A stretch of 64,000 bases of DNA from Amycolatopsis circi (GTDB taxonomy: Bacteria > Actinomycetota > Actinomycetes > Mycobacteriales > Pseudonocardiaceae): assembly GCF_003385235.1 (NCBI RefSeq), contig NZ_PQIA01000025.1, positions 21,390-85,389 on the forward strand, in the 5' to 3' direction. Made by a program: the position numbers and the translations under genes. The notes beneath the pieces are model-generated. The model was not told the origin of the DNA and ran no database searches. It saw only the letters and a list, made by a program, of their open reading frames with translations. Shown here in pieces: positions 48,637 to 56,055 of the stretch. The first letter of the stretch is position 1; each line of letters starts with the position of its first letter.

Positions 48637-49960
48637 GGCCGACGTACCCCTCTTCCGCCCGGCGCACGGCGGCGTCCGGGACGCGGACCAGATCGACCAG
48701 CACCGGCCCGCTGCCGTGCGGCAGGGCGGCCAGCACCTCCGGGTCCGAGGTGCCGATCAAACACACCTCGGAGTGGTCGAGCACCTCCTGCACCGACCCG
48801 GCGAGCAACTGCCCGAGATGCGGCAGCCTGCTTTCGATGTACTCGCGATTGGCCCCCATCAGCCGCGACAGGCTGACGTTGGCGTCGTGGATCTTGAGGT
48901 CGTATCCCTTGCCGAGCAAGCGTTCCGCGAGTTCGACCAGCGGACTCTCGCGCAGGTCGTCGGTGCCCGGTTTGAAGGAAAGCCCGAACAGCCCGATCTT
49001 GCGTTTCCCGGTCCGCGCGACCAGCTCGAACGCCCGGTGGAGATGTTCGGCGTTCGACGGCAGTACGTGCGCGAGCAAGGGCACCGAGACGTCCGCCTGC
49101 CGCGCGGCGTAAACCAGCCCGCGCAGGTCCTTCGGCAGACAGGATCCGCCGAAGGCGAACCCGGGCCGGAGGTACGCCGGGCTGATGTTGAGTTTGCGAT
49201 CAGCCAGGAACACGTCCATCACCTGGTGCGAATCGAGCCCGAGCGCACGGCAGATCGCGCCGAGTTCGTTCGCGAACCCGATCTTCAGGCCGTGGAAGGC
49301 GTTGTCCGCGTACTTCGTCATCTCCGCGACCGGAATCGGCACGCGGAAGACGTCGCCGGGCAGCCCTTCGTAGAGTTTCGCCACGACGTCGCCGCTGTCT
49401 GAATCAAACTCGCCGACCACCGTTTTCGGCGGCTGGAAGAAGTCGCGGACGCTGGTGCCCTCGCGAAGGAATTCCGGGTTCACCGCGACGCCGAAATCGA
49501 CCCCCGCGGTGCCGCCGCTGTGCTTTTCCAAGATCGGCACGAGCAGCCCGAGGCAGGTGCCCGGCAGCATCGTGCTCCGGAACACCACCGTGTGCCGGTT
49601 CTCGTTGTTCCCCAAAGCTTTTCGTTCTTTCAACGCGTCGCCGATCTCCTCGGCGACGCGCTGCAGATACTCGGTGGAAAGGCTCCCGTTGGGCGCGGAC
49701 GGCGTACCGACGCACACCAGGGAAACGTCCGTCGCGAGGATCGCCTCGGCCACCTCGGAAGTCGCCCGCAAGGCCCCGGAGGCGACCACTTCCGCGGTCA
49801 ATTCCCCGATCCGTTCCTCGACCACCGGCGCCTTGCCGGCCGTCACCAGGTCCACCTTCGCCGGATTGACGTCTACTCCGACGACCTCGTGTCCTTGTCC
49901 CGCCAGGCACGCCGCGGACACGCACCCGACGTATCCCAGCCCGAAGACGCTGATCTTCAC
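48626..49960 (-). CDS. UDP-glucose/GDP-mannose-type 6-dehydrogenase
   Basis: 444 residues. N-terminal NAD domain VKISVFGLGYVGCVSAACLAGQGHEVVGVD, central EMTKYADNAFHGLKIGFANELGAI, catalytic Cys in FGGSCLPKDLRGLVYAAR and the C-terminal UDP-binding part (LFGLSFKPGTDDLRESPLVELAERLLGKGYDLKIHD). GDP-mannose 6-dehydrogenase features (NISPAYLRPGFAFGGSCLPKD) are slightly favoured over UDP-glucose. It makes a uronic-acid donor for the polymer. The GTG at 49960 is seven bases after GGAGG. It is the first gene of the minus-strand locus. Confidence 0.92.
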   Translation of the reverse strand: MKISVFGLGYVGCVSAACLAGQGHEVVGVDVNPAKVDLVTAGKAPVVEERIGELTAEVVASGALRATSEVAEAILATDVSLVCVGTPSAPNGSLSTEYLQRVAEEIGDALKERKALGNNENRHTVVFRSTMLPGTCLGLLVPILEKHSGGTAGVDFGVAVNPEFLREGTSVRDFFQPPKTVVGEFDSDSGDVVAKLYEGLPGDVFRVPIPVAEMTKYADNAFHGLKIGFANELGAICRALGLDSHQVMDVFLADRKLNISPAYLRPGFAFGGSCLPKDLRGLVYAARQADVSVPLLAHVLPSNAEHLHRAFELVARTGKRKIGLFGLSFKPGTDDLRESPLVELAERLLGKGYDLKIHDANVSLSRLMGANREYIESRLPHLGQLLAGSVQEVLDHSEVCLIGTSDPEVLAALPHGSGPVLVDLVRVPDAAVRRAEEGYVGLAW

Positions 49961-50092
49961 CACGGAACCTCCGCCCGACCGTTCGCTGCTCATTGGTCGG
50001 AGCGCGGACGGGCTTCGTTACCGGTTCCGCATAACAAGGCGGGAACCCGTTTCTCCGCACGGATTCCCGCCCTGCGCCGCCACCGGACCGGC

Positions 50093-50114
50093 GGTTACGC
50101 CATCCGGCCGTACC
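50093..50114. promoter_or_regulatory. Candidate shared operator of the exopolysaccharide locus, copy 2
   Basis: Reads GGTTAC, G, CCATCCGGCCG, T, ACC; the preceding CACCG/ACCGG bases are also shared with copy 1 at 47379. It lies 133 bases upstream of the sugar dehydrogenase gene. Confidence 0.55.
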
Positions 50115-50179
50115 AGCCGGGGAATTTGCCCACCGTTGTCCGGAAAGGGCAGTGAATGCCTTCCGAAGCTTCGGAAAAT

Positions 50180-50878
50180 TCAGTTTCCGCCCACGAATTC
50201 CGACGCCAGCTTTTGCCCCGTGCTCGTGGCCGCACCGTGATCCTCGATCGGGTTCACCGCCGAGTTCTTGAAGCACACATAGGTCACGCCGGAGTCGACC
50301 CCGCCGTTCTTCGGGTCCGGGTTGATGCCGAGATCCTTGGCCGTCGCGTACGACGCCTCGCCGATGATCTTGTTCGGCCCGGTGTCGCCGATGACCGCGT
50401 ATTCGACCTTGCCGTTGTAGATCACCGCGCAGGAACCGCCGCCGCGCAGACCGGAGTTTTCGTAGTTCCAGATGCTGCTCGAAGACGGGACCACGAGGTA
50501 CGGGAGTTTGGCGGCGTTGAGCGGTTTGCCGTCGGATTGCGGGAAGGCGGTGTCGGGCAGGAAGCAGCAGTCGGTGTTCTCGTTGCACTCGGTGGTGCGC
50601 TGGCCGTCGCAGTCGATGTCCATGTCGGCTTTCCAGAAGACCGCCTTGCCCGCGTCGCACACCGGGACGGTCGCGCTGCCGGAGTCTTCGTCGGTTTTGT
50701 ATTTGCCGTTGGAGATCTGCTTGCAGGAGGCGACCTTGGCGAGGATCTGGTCCGCGGTCGGGCCCGCCTGAACTCTTTCTGCGGCCGGGGTCGGCGCGGG
50801 CGTCGCCGCGGAGGCGAGCGCGGTGGGCAGGACGGCGGCGGCGATCGCCAGAATCGCGAGCAGGACGAGTTTCCGCAT
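50180..50878 (-). CDS. Secreted chitosanase, glycoside hydrolase family 75
   Basis: 232 residues with a signal peptide (MRKLVLLAILAIAAAVLPTALASA). The mature body matches GH75: DMDIDCDGQRTTECNENTDCCFLPDTAFPQSDGKPLNAAKLPYLVVPSSSSIWNYENSG, AVIYNGKVEYAVIGDTGPNKIIGEASYATAKDLGINPDPKNGG, with the catalytic acidic residues in DIDCDGQ and GEASY. It hydrolyses chitosan outside the cell. A 17-base palindrome of the CsnR type lies just upstream, so induction by chitosan oligosaccharides is likely. It stands at the start of the exopolysaccharide block but is probably separate. Confidence 0.9.
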   Translation of the reverse strand: MRKLVLLAILAIAAAVLPTALASAATPAPTPAAERVQAGPTADQILAKVASCKQISNGKYKTDEDSGSATVPVCDAGKAVFWKADMDIDCDGQRTTECNENTDCCFLPDTAFPQSDGKPLNAAKLPYLVVPSSSSIWNYENSGLRGGGSCAVIYNGKVEYAVIGDTGPNKIIGEASYATAKDLGINPDPKNGGVDSGVTYVCFKNSAVNPIEDHGAATSTGQKLASEFVGGN

Positions 50879-50894
50879 CGACGCTCCCTGTTTA

Positions 50895-50911
50895 TTAGGA
50901 AACTTTCCTTA
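50895..50911 (-). promoter_or_regulatory. CsnR-type operator of the chitosanase gene
   Basis: TTAGGAAA-C-TTTCCTTA is a near-perfect palindrome 17 bases from the chitosanase ATG. Chitosanase genes of actinomycetes carry a conserved palindrome of this kind, bound by the ROK-family repressor CsnR. Confidence 0.78.
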
Positions 50912-51046
50912 CGGCGGCGCGCGCTCAGGATGCCGCCGAACGGATGCGGTCACAACCCGCCAAAAGAGGGTGTTTTTTCCCGCCGAAGCGAGCAGTCCGT
51001 AAGGGCACCCCGGTCCGTGAAGGACCCCTTGAGGGAATCAGAGTCC

Positions 51047-51277
51047 CAATGCCAGGGACTTAAGCGGCGTGGCCTCACGTCTACCGACCGTCCACAAAGG
51101 CCACCACTTCCGCCGAAATGCCCTACCCATGCCCACTTAGCCGCTTCCGCGCGTCCGTGAGGGGAACCCTGAGGGACTCTGAGTCCCTCAGGGTTCCCCT
51201 CACGGACAGCACCCCCACGACCAGGACAGGCACGCTTCGAACCGCACCCACAGCGCTGCATTAGGTCCCTGGCATTG
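51047..51277. mobile_element. MITE-like element, copy 1 (231 bp)
   Basis: It begins CAATGCCAGGGACTTAA and ends with the inverted form TTAGGTCCCTGGCATTG (16 of 17 paired). It is flanked by an exact 11-base direct repeat AATCAGAGTCC (51036-51046 and 51278-51288). No coding frame is likely. A 55-base perfect palindrome lies inside (51153-51207). The flanks, GTCCGTGAAGGACCCCTTG on the left and TGAAGGGGCCCTTCACG on the right, are the two halves of one palindromic repeat, so the element inserted into such a repeat. Confidence 0.88.
51153..51207. repeat. 55-bp perfect palindrome inside MITE copy 1
   Basis: 27-base arms (beginning GTCCGTGAGGGGAACC and ending GGTTCCCCTCACGGAC) pair perfectly around one T. 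Same family as the intergenic palindromes at 9017 and 33791. Confidence 0.9.
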
Positions 51278-51312
51278 AATCAGAGTCCTGAAGGGGCCCT
51301 TCACGACCAGAA

Positions 51313-51337
51313 GTCCGTGAAGGGGCCCCTCACGGAC
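51313..51337. repeat. 25-bp palindrome GTCCGTGAAGGGGCCCC family
   Basis: GTCCGTGA, A, GGGGCCCC, TCACGGAC: a short member of the same palindrome family just after the right flank of the MITE copy, next to the end of the deacetylase gene. Confidence 0.8.
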
Positions 51338-51342
51338 CCGAG

Positions 51343-51975
51343 TTACCGCCCGGGCCGAGACGCCCAGCGTGCCGGGAATCGGCGGGGTCGGCGGCTCACG
51401 GCCTCGGCCCAGCGGGAGTTCAGGTCCGACCGGATCTCCGTCCGCGACCGCACCAGCGCCGCCCCGCGCACCCCGCCGACATTCGCGTACACCCGCGTCG
51501 CCCCGGCCTCGCGCAAATGCGTCAGCACCCGCCGGTCAAACCGGCCCTCCGGCAACGAAAACCGCCGCACCGGGGTCCCGCTCAGCTGTTCCAGCAACCG
51601 CGGCGCGTCATCCAGCTCCCGGCGCACCGCGAACGAACCGTCGAGGCGCCGCCAGTCCAGCCGGTCCCAGCCGTGCGATCCGACGTGCATCCCCGCGTCC
51701 ACCAGCCGGCGCAGCCCGTCGCGGTCGATGTATCCGCGCTCGCCGACCCGGCCGGCCAACGGGAAGAACTCGGCGTACAACCCGCGCTCGACCAGCCGCG
51801 GCAGCGCGATCTCGACATCCGACGAGTTCCCGTCGTCGAAAGTGAGCTGCGCGCCGCTCACAGAGACGACGTCCAGGAGCGCGTCGAATTGCTCCACGGT
51901 GATCCACCGCTCGTCCTCTCCCGGATCGAGGGCTCGCTGGGGCTTGCCAACGCCGTGCACCGCAAAGGTGATCAT
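51343..51975 (-). CDS. NodB-type polysaccharide deacetylase
   Basis: 210 residues. The NodB fold has its metal aspartates in QLTFDDGNSSDVEIALPRL and the zinc histidines in VDAGMHVGSHGWDRLDWRRL; the last motifs are FSLPEGRFDRRVLTHLREAGATRVY. No signal peptide is seen, so it probably acts in the cytoplasm or is bound to a partner. It removes N- or O-acetyl groups from a polymer or a precursor. The ATG at 51975 has GGGAGG upstream. It is close to the exopolysaccharide locus and the chitosanase but separated from them by the MITE. Confidence 0.87.
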   Translation of the reverse strand: MITFAVHGVGKPQRALDPGEDERWITVEQFDALLDVVSVSGAQLTFDDGNSSDVEIALPRLVERGLYAEFFPLAGRVGERGYIDRDGLRRLVDAGMHVGSHGWDRLDWRRLDGSFAVRRELDDAPRLLEQLSGTPVRRFSLPEGRFDRRVLTHLREAGATRVYANVGGVRGAALVRSRTEIRSDLNSRWAEAVSRRPRRFPARWASRPGR

Positions 51976-52154
51976 CCCGCGCCTCCCGTCCGACTTACCG
52001 TACCCGATTAATCGGATTCGCAAACGGCGTAGTTACCGACGCCGATCCCATGGTCAACGGCATACTTCCGGCGTGGCGGAAACACTTCCGCAGGAAAATC
52101 GGAATATGTCCACACTTGTAGACAACGGTCAGCTTCACACGTTTGGGTGAAGAT

Positions 52155-52619
52155 TCAATGATTACGGTGGTAGTGCCGCCGGGCTTTCTCCCGGTTTCCG
52201 CAAGCCGCCATCGAACACCAGCGTGCGCGGTTGGCCCGGCTGCGGTCGAGCAGGAAAAGCTGGCACTCGTCATTGGCGCAGGCCCGCAACCGCCCGGGAA
52301 GATCCTTTTCGAGCGCGTCCCAAGCCAAAACCGCCTCGACCGCCAATCGGGCGTGCGGCAGCGTCTCGACCGACCAGCGAAGGCCGTCCGCGGAAACCTC
52401 CGGAACCTGCCGCACCCCGTCGAACAGCGGACGCAACACGACCGGCGAGCTGTCCCCGCGCACGACGTCCCGCAGAAGATCCCGCGCCTGACGCAGCAGC
52501 TCCAACTCCGCGACGCTCCCGTCGCCACCGTGCTCCAGCGCCCACTGCCGGTCGAGCGCGTCCTGTTCCTCGCCGTTGACCAGCGGCCTGCTGTTGAGCA
52601 GGTCGAGCAGCGCGTCCAT
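52155..52619 (-). CDS. CGNR zinc-finger transcriptional regulator
   Basis: 154 residues. The N-terminal ABATE-type domain (MDALLDLLNSRPLVNGEEQDALDR, ELELLRQARDLLRDVV) is followed by the zinc finger RLRACANDECQLFLLDRSRANRARWCSMAACGNREKARRHY, with the four cysteines and the CGNR signature. Such proteins are stress-related regulators and often control an adjacent gene. It is divergent from an alpha/beta hydrolase gene, and two identical operator-like dyads lie between them, so it probably represses both genes. GGTTAGGAG precedes the ATG. Confidence 0.93.
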   Translation of the reverse strand: MDALLDLLNSRPLVNGEEQDALDRQWALEHGGDGSVAELELLRQARDLLRDVVRGDSSPVVLRPLFDGVRQVPEVSADGLRWSVETLPHARLAVEAVLAWDALEKDLPGRLRACANDECQLFLLDRSRANRARWCSMAACGNREKARRHYHRNH

Positions 52620-52627
52620 CGAAGCTC

Positions 52628-52657
52628 CTAACCAGACTGAACCCTTTGACAGGTTAG
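52628..52657. promoter_or_regulatory. Candidate CGNR operator 1
   Basis: CTAACC-18 bases-GGTTAG, 8 bases upstream of the regulator's ATG. It overlaps TTGACA (52646-52651), a plausible -35 box of the hydrolase promoter. Confidence 0.7.
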
Positions 52658-52683
52658 CTCGACCATGCTTCCATGGCGAGCAC

Positions 52684-52713
52684 CTAACCAGATTAAAACC
52701 TCAAAGGGGTTAG
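52684..52713. promoter_or_regulatory. Candidate CGNR operator 2
   Basis: CTAACC-18 bases-GGTTAG again, with the same 30-base length and the same AGA after CTAACC, 2 bases before the hydrolase ATG. Confidence 0.7.
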
Positions 52714-52715
52714 CC

Positions 52716-53591
52716 ATGATCCAGCACCGGACGGCCACCGTCGACGGCCAGCAGCTCTTCTACCGCGAGGCCGGTCCCGCCGACGCGCCCGCGATCGTCC
52801 TGCTGCACGGGTATCCGACCAGCTCCTTCATGTTCCGGAACCTCATCCCGCTGCTGGCCGACCGCTACCGGGTCATCGCGCCGGACCACCTCGGCTTCGG
52901 CCACTCCGCCGCCCCCGCGGCCGACGAGTTCGACTACACCTTCGACGCCCTCGCCGACCTCACGTCCGGCCTGCTCGACCAGCTCGGCCTGGACCGCTAC
53001 GCGGTTTACGTCCAGGACTACGGCGCCCCGATCGCCTGGCGGCTCGCGCTCAAGCACCCCGGCCGGATCTCCGCGATCATCACGCAGAACGGCAACGGGT
53101 ACGAGGAGGGTTTCGTCGAGTCGTTCTGGACCGACGTCTGGGCCTACGACGCGAACCCCGGCCCGGACACCGAACCCGCCGTGCGCACCGCGTTGAGCTA
53201 CGACGCCATCCGCTGGCAGTACCTGCACGGCGTCCCCGACCCGAGCCTGGTCAGCCTGGACACCTGGGAGCACGACCACGCCCGCGTTTCCCGCCCCGGC
53301 AACGACGAAATCCAGCTGGCGCTGTTCCGCGACTACCAGCACAACCGCCCGCTTTACCCGCGGCTGCACGAGTTCCTGCGCACCCACGACGTCCCGGTGC
53401 TCGCCGTCTGGGGCCGCAACGACGAGATCTTCGGCCCAGCCGGTGCGGAAGCCTTCGCACGCGACGCCAAGGACGCCGAGGTGCACCTGATCGACGGCGG
53501 TCACTTCCTGCTGGAAAGCCACCTCGACGTGGTCGCGGGCTACCTGCGCGGCTTCCTAGGCCGGGTCCTGAGGCAGCCGTCGCCACGGTAG
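52716..53591 (+). CDS. Alpha/beta hydrolase (epoxide hydrolase/haloalkane dehalogenase-like)
   Basis: 291 residues. The oxyanion loop is LLHGYPTSSFMF, the nucleophile elbow YVQDYGAPIAW carries Asp rather than Ser, and the catalytic His is in IDGGHFLLESHLD. Asp nucleophiles mark epoxide hydrolases and haloalkane dehalogenases. The cap region (WTDVWAYDANPGPDTEPAVRTAL) is typical of this group. The substrate is unknown; control by the divergent CGNR gene suggests a response to a xenobiotic or metabolite. The ATG at 52716 has AAAGGGG upstream. Confidence 0.92.
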   Translation: MIQHRTATVDGQQLFYREAGPADAPAIVLLHGYPTSSFMFRNLIPLLADRYRVIAPDHLGFGHSAAPAADEFDYTFDALADLTSGLLDQLGLDRYAVYVQDYGAPIAWRLALKHPGRISAIITQNGNGYEEGFVESFWTDVWAYDANPGPDTEPAVRTALSYDAIRWQYLHGVPDPSLVSLDTWEHDHARVSRPGNDEIQLALFRDYQHNRPLYPRLHEFLRTHDVPVLAVWGRNDEIFGPAGAEAFARDAKDAEVHLIDGGHFLLESHLDVVAGYLRGFLGRVLRQPSPR

Positions 53592-53634
53592 AAATACCGA
53601 CCCGAGCCCGCTGCCCCGCTCGGAAAATCGCTAG

Positions 53635-54633
53635 GTGCCCGCCCTAGCGAAACCCCGTCGGCTGCTCGTCGTCACCGCCGTGCTCGTCCTCGTCGTCGCC
53701 GCTGTCGTGGTTTACCTGACGACCCGCTCGGACGACGAACCCGTGGCCGAAACCGCGACGAGCAGCCCGGCCAGCGCTCCCACCAGCTTCAGCCCGCCGA
53801 GCAGCACCGCCAAACCGGCACCGCTCGACGCGGCGGGCTACCAGAAGCTGCTCACCGACATCGGCGCGTCGATCACCCCGGCGGTCCAGCAGCTCGGACA
53901 GGCGACCACGTCCGCCGCCGTGCGCGACGCGGGCACGAATCTCACCAACGCGGCAGGCAAGGCCATCGAGAAACTCGACGCCGCCACTCCCCCGGACGCG
54001 ATCAGCGGCACCCACCGCTCGCTCATGACCGATCTCAACGTCCTCTACAACAGCTCCGTCTCGAAGATCGTCAGCGACGCGGTGAGCAACAAGCTGTGCG
54101 GCGGCATTTCGGCCACCGCCGCGCTGAGCCGCGACCAGGGCATCGCCGGCCTGCGCGGCACCCTCGCGAAACTAACCGCCGCCGGGTATCACCTCGGCCC
54201 GCTCTTCCCCGACCCGCAGCCGGATCCGAACCGCGGCGCGGCGAACGGCGCGGTCCTCACCGGCGCGGGCGGCGGCAAGAACACCATCTCGGTCAAGAAC
54301 AGCTCCGGCACCGACCAGGCGGTGACGCTCGCCGACGGCAGGAGCGCGGTGTTCACGGTGTACGTGAAAGCCGGGGCCACCGCGTCGGCGAGCGGCATCG
54401 CGGACGGCAGCTACACCGCCTACAGCACCGGCGGCACGGACTGGGACGCCGCCAACGGGCGCTTCACCCGCGACTGCTCGTTCTCGAAGTTCAGCCAAGC
54501 CGCCTCGATGAAGGACAACGGGTACACGCACACCAACCTCGACCTCACGGTGCGCGAGATCGACCCGTACGCGACGTCGTCCAGCCTCTCCCCGGAGCAG
54601 ACCGCGATCGAGGCCGCGGACTACCCGCGCTGA
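53635..54633 (+). CDS. Membrane-anchored extracellular protein of unknown function
   Basis: 332 residues. One N-terminal membrane segment (RRLLVVTAVLVLVVAAVVVYLTT) is followed by a Ser/Pro/Thr linker (ATSSPASAPTSFSPPSSTAKPAP), a helical region (LTDIGASITPAVQQLGQATTSAAVRDAGTNLTNAAGKAIEKL) and a beta-rich C-terminal domain (KNTISVKNSSGTDQAVTLADGRSAVFTVYVKAGATASASGIADGSYTAYSTGG). Type II orientation places the bulk outside. The GTG at 53635 has a weak ribosome site. The family is not recognised. It is convergent with ddaH, one base apart. Confidence 0.82.
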   Translation: MPALAKPRRLLVVTAVLVLVVAAVVVYLTTRSDDEPVAETATSSPASAPTSFSPPSSTAKPAPLDAAGYQKLLTDIGASITPAVQQLGQATTSAAVRDAGTNLTNAAGKAIEKLDAATPPDAISGTHRSLMTDLNVLYNSSVSKIVSDAVSNKLCGGISATAALSRDQGIAGLRGTLAKLTAAGYHLGPLFPDPQPDPNRGAANGAVLTGAGGGKNTISVKNSSGTDQAVTLADGRSAVFTVYVKAGATASASGIADGSYTAYSTGGTDWDAANGRFTRDCSFSKFSQAASMKDNGYTHTNLDLTVREIDPYATSSSLSPEQTAIEAADYPR

Positions 54634-54634
54634 C

Positions 54635-55480
54635 CTACTTGCGGATCTCCAGCGTGCAGCACTTCGGCCCGCCGCCAGCCTTCCGCAGCTCCGAGATGTC
54701 CACGTACACCGGCTCGTAGCCCCGCTCCGCTAGCCGCGCGCCGAGGTCCGTCGCCTCGACCGGCAGCACCACGTTGCGCCCGTCGGACACCCCGTTCAAC
54801 CCGAAACACTCGGCATCAGCCGTGGTCGCGAGAACAGCGTCCGGGAACATCCGGCGCAGCACGCGCTGCGAGCCCGGCGAGAACGCGTCCGGGTAGTAGA
54901 CGACCTGCGCAGTCGCCGTGTCGGTCGCCTCGGCCAGCACGAACAGCGCGGTGTCCAGGTGGTAGTAGCGCGGGTCGATCAGCTGCAGCGACACCACCGG
55001 GACGCCGAGCACTTCCTGAGCTTCGGCGTGCGCGGCCGGGTCGGTGCGGAAGCCGGTGCCGGCCAGCAGCAGCTTTCCGGTCCAGGCGAAATCGCCCTCG
55101 GCCTCGTTGATTTTCTCCGGCATGGTCAGGTCGCGGTAGCCGTGTTCGAGGAACCAGCGGCGGAAATGCTCCGCCTCGGCGGTGCGCTGCGGGGCGCGGA
55201 AGCGCGAGCCGAGCACCCGCCCGTCCACGACGGTGCCCGAGTTGGCCGCGAACACCATGTCCGGCAGGCCGGGTTGCGGGTCGATTTCCTCGACGGTGTG
55301 GCCGAGGCGGCGATAGGTGTCGCGCAGCTCGGTCCACTGCGCGACGGCGACGCCCGCGCTGACCGGCTTCGAGGGGTCCATCCAGGGGTTGATCGCGTAG
55401 TCGACGGCGAAATAACGCGGCGGGCACATCAGGTAACGGCGGGGCGTGGGCACCCGCGGCGGCACAGCCTCTCCCTGCAT
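54635..55480 (-). CDS. ddaH: Dimethylarginine dimethylaminohydrolase-like amidinohydrolase
   Basis: 281 residues. The guanidino-modifying fold is shown by YLMCPPRYFAVDYAINPWMD, QPGLPDMVFAANSGTVV, EGDFAWTG, the catalytic His in DPRYYHLDTALF and the nucleophilic Cys in GGGPKCCTLEI at the C-terminus. It hydrolyses dimethylarginine to citrulline and dimethylamine or acts on a related guanidino compound. It is divergent from an Lrp-type regulator, a common arrangement. The start has no close ribosome site, so the exact N-terminus is uncertain by a few codons. Confidence 0.9.
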   Translation of the reverse strand: MQGEAVPPRVPTPRRYLMCPPRYFAVDYAINPWMDPSKPVSAGVAVAQWTELRDTYRRLGHTVEEIDPQPGLPDMVFAANSGTVVDGRVLGSRFRAPQRTAEAEHFRRWFLEHGYRDLTMPEKINEAEGDFAWTGKLLLAGTGFRTDPAAHAEAQEVLGVPVVSLQLIDPRYYHLDTALFVLAEATDTATAQVVYYPDAFSPGSQRVLRRMFPDAVLATTADAECFGLNGVSDGRNVVLPVEATDLGARLAERGYEPVYVDISELRKAGGGPKCCTLEIRK

Positions 55481-55554
55481 GCAACCAGGCTAAGGTCGAG
55501 CCAATCTCGCAATCAATCGCTGTTCACTGCGCACCTGCGTGCTAAACATTGCGT

Positions 55555-55998
55555 GTGAACACCATCGACCAGCGAATCGTTTCCTGCCTGGTGGCCAACG
55601 CCCGCTCCAGCTACGCGGAGATCGGCAAGGTGGTCGGGCTGTCCGCCCCGGCGGTGAAACGGCGCGTGGACCGGCTGCTGGAAACGGGCGTGCTGCGCGG
55701 CTTCACCGCGGTCGTCGACCCGGAGGCGCTCGGCTGGGGCACCGAGGCGTTCGTCGAGGTGCATTGCCAGGGCAACGTCACGCCCGGCCGGATCCGCGCC
55801 CGGCTGGAGCCGTTGACCGAGGTCGTCGCCGCGTACACGGTGTCCGGCGCGGCGGACGCGATCGTGCACCTGCGCGCCGCCGACATCCACCACCTGGAGA
55901 CCGCGCTGGAACGGTTGCGCGGACTGGAAATCATCGACCGCACAGTGTCGACGGTGGTGCTGTCTCGGCTGCTGGAGCGCCCGCCGACCCCGTCGTGA
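55555..55998 (+). CDS. Lrp/AsnC-family transcriptional regulator
   Basis: 147 residues. A winged-helix region (NTIDQRIVSCLVANARSSYAEIGKVVGLSAPAVKRRVDRLLETGVLRGFTAVVDPEALGW) is followed by the RAM effector domain (EAFVEVHCQGNVTPGRIRARLEPLTEVVAAYTVSGAADAIVHL). It probably senses an amino acid or guanidino compound and controls the divergent ddaH. GCAAT/ATTGC-like half sites occur in the gap (55508-55553), unproven. The GTG at 55555 is preferred. The gene's last serine and stop codon lie within the 46-base palindromic repeat. Confidence 0.92.
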   Translation: MNTIDQRIVSCLVANARSSYAEIGKVVGLSAPAVKRRVDRLLETGVLRGFTAVVDPEALGWGTEAFVEVHCQGNVTPGRIRARLEPLTEVVAAYTVSGAADAIVHLRAADIHHLETALERLRGLEIIDRTVSTVVLSRLLERPPTPS

Positions 55999-56037
55999 GT
56001 GCCAATCGCGGTTCTAACCGTGATCGCCACTCACGAC
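55992..56037. repeat. 46-bp palindromic repeat, GTGAGTGGCG family, copy 2
   Basis: GTCGTGAGTG...CGCCACTCACGAC arms with a central CGGTT-CT-AACCG hairpin, as in the copy at 6467-6512. It overlaps the stop codon of the Lrp gene. Confidence 0.9.
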
Positions 56038-56055
56038 GGTGCGATGCTGACCGCC

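Noticed and set aside
23505..50000. Antibiotic biosynthetic cluster with deoxysugar genes
   Set aside because: No PKS, NRPS or other core scaffold enzyme is present; flippase, polymerase and chain-length genes point to polysaccharide.
51036..51288. A 9-base rather than 11-base target duplication
   Set aside because: If the CC before CAATG belonged to the element, its right end should show GG after GGCATTG; it shows AA and AC in the two copies, so 11 bases fits better.
51013..51337. Repeats as a CRISPR array
   Set aside because: The repeats are long palindromes with irregular spacing, no uniform spacers and no cas genes.
55508..55553. Lrp operator in the ddaH-lrp gap
   Set aside because: CGCAAT and ATTGCG are inverted but 34 bases apart, with no further symmetry; mentioned only in the gene entry.
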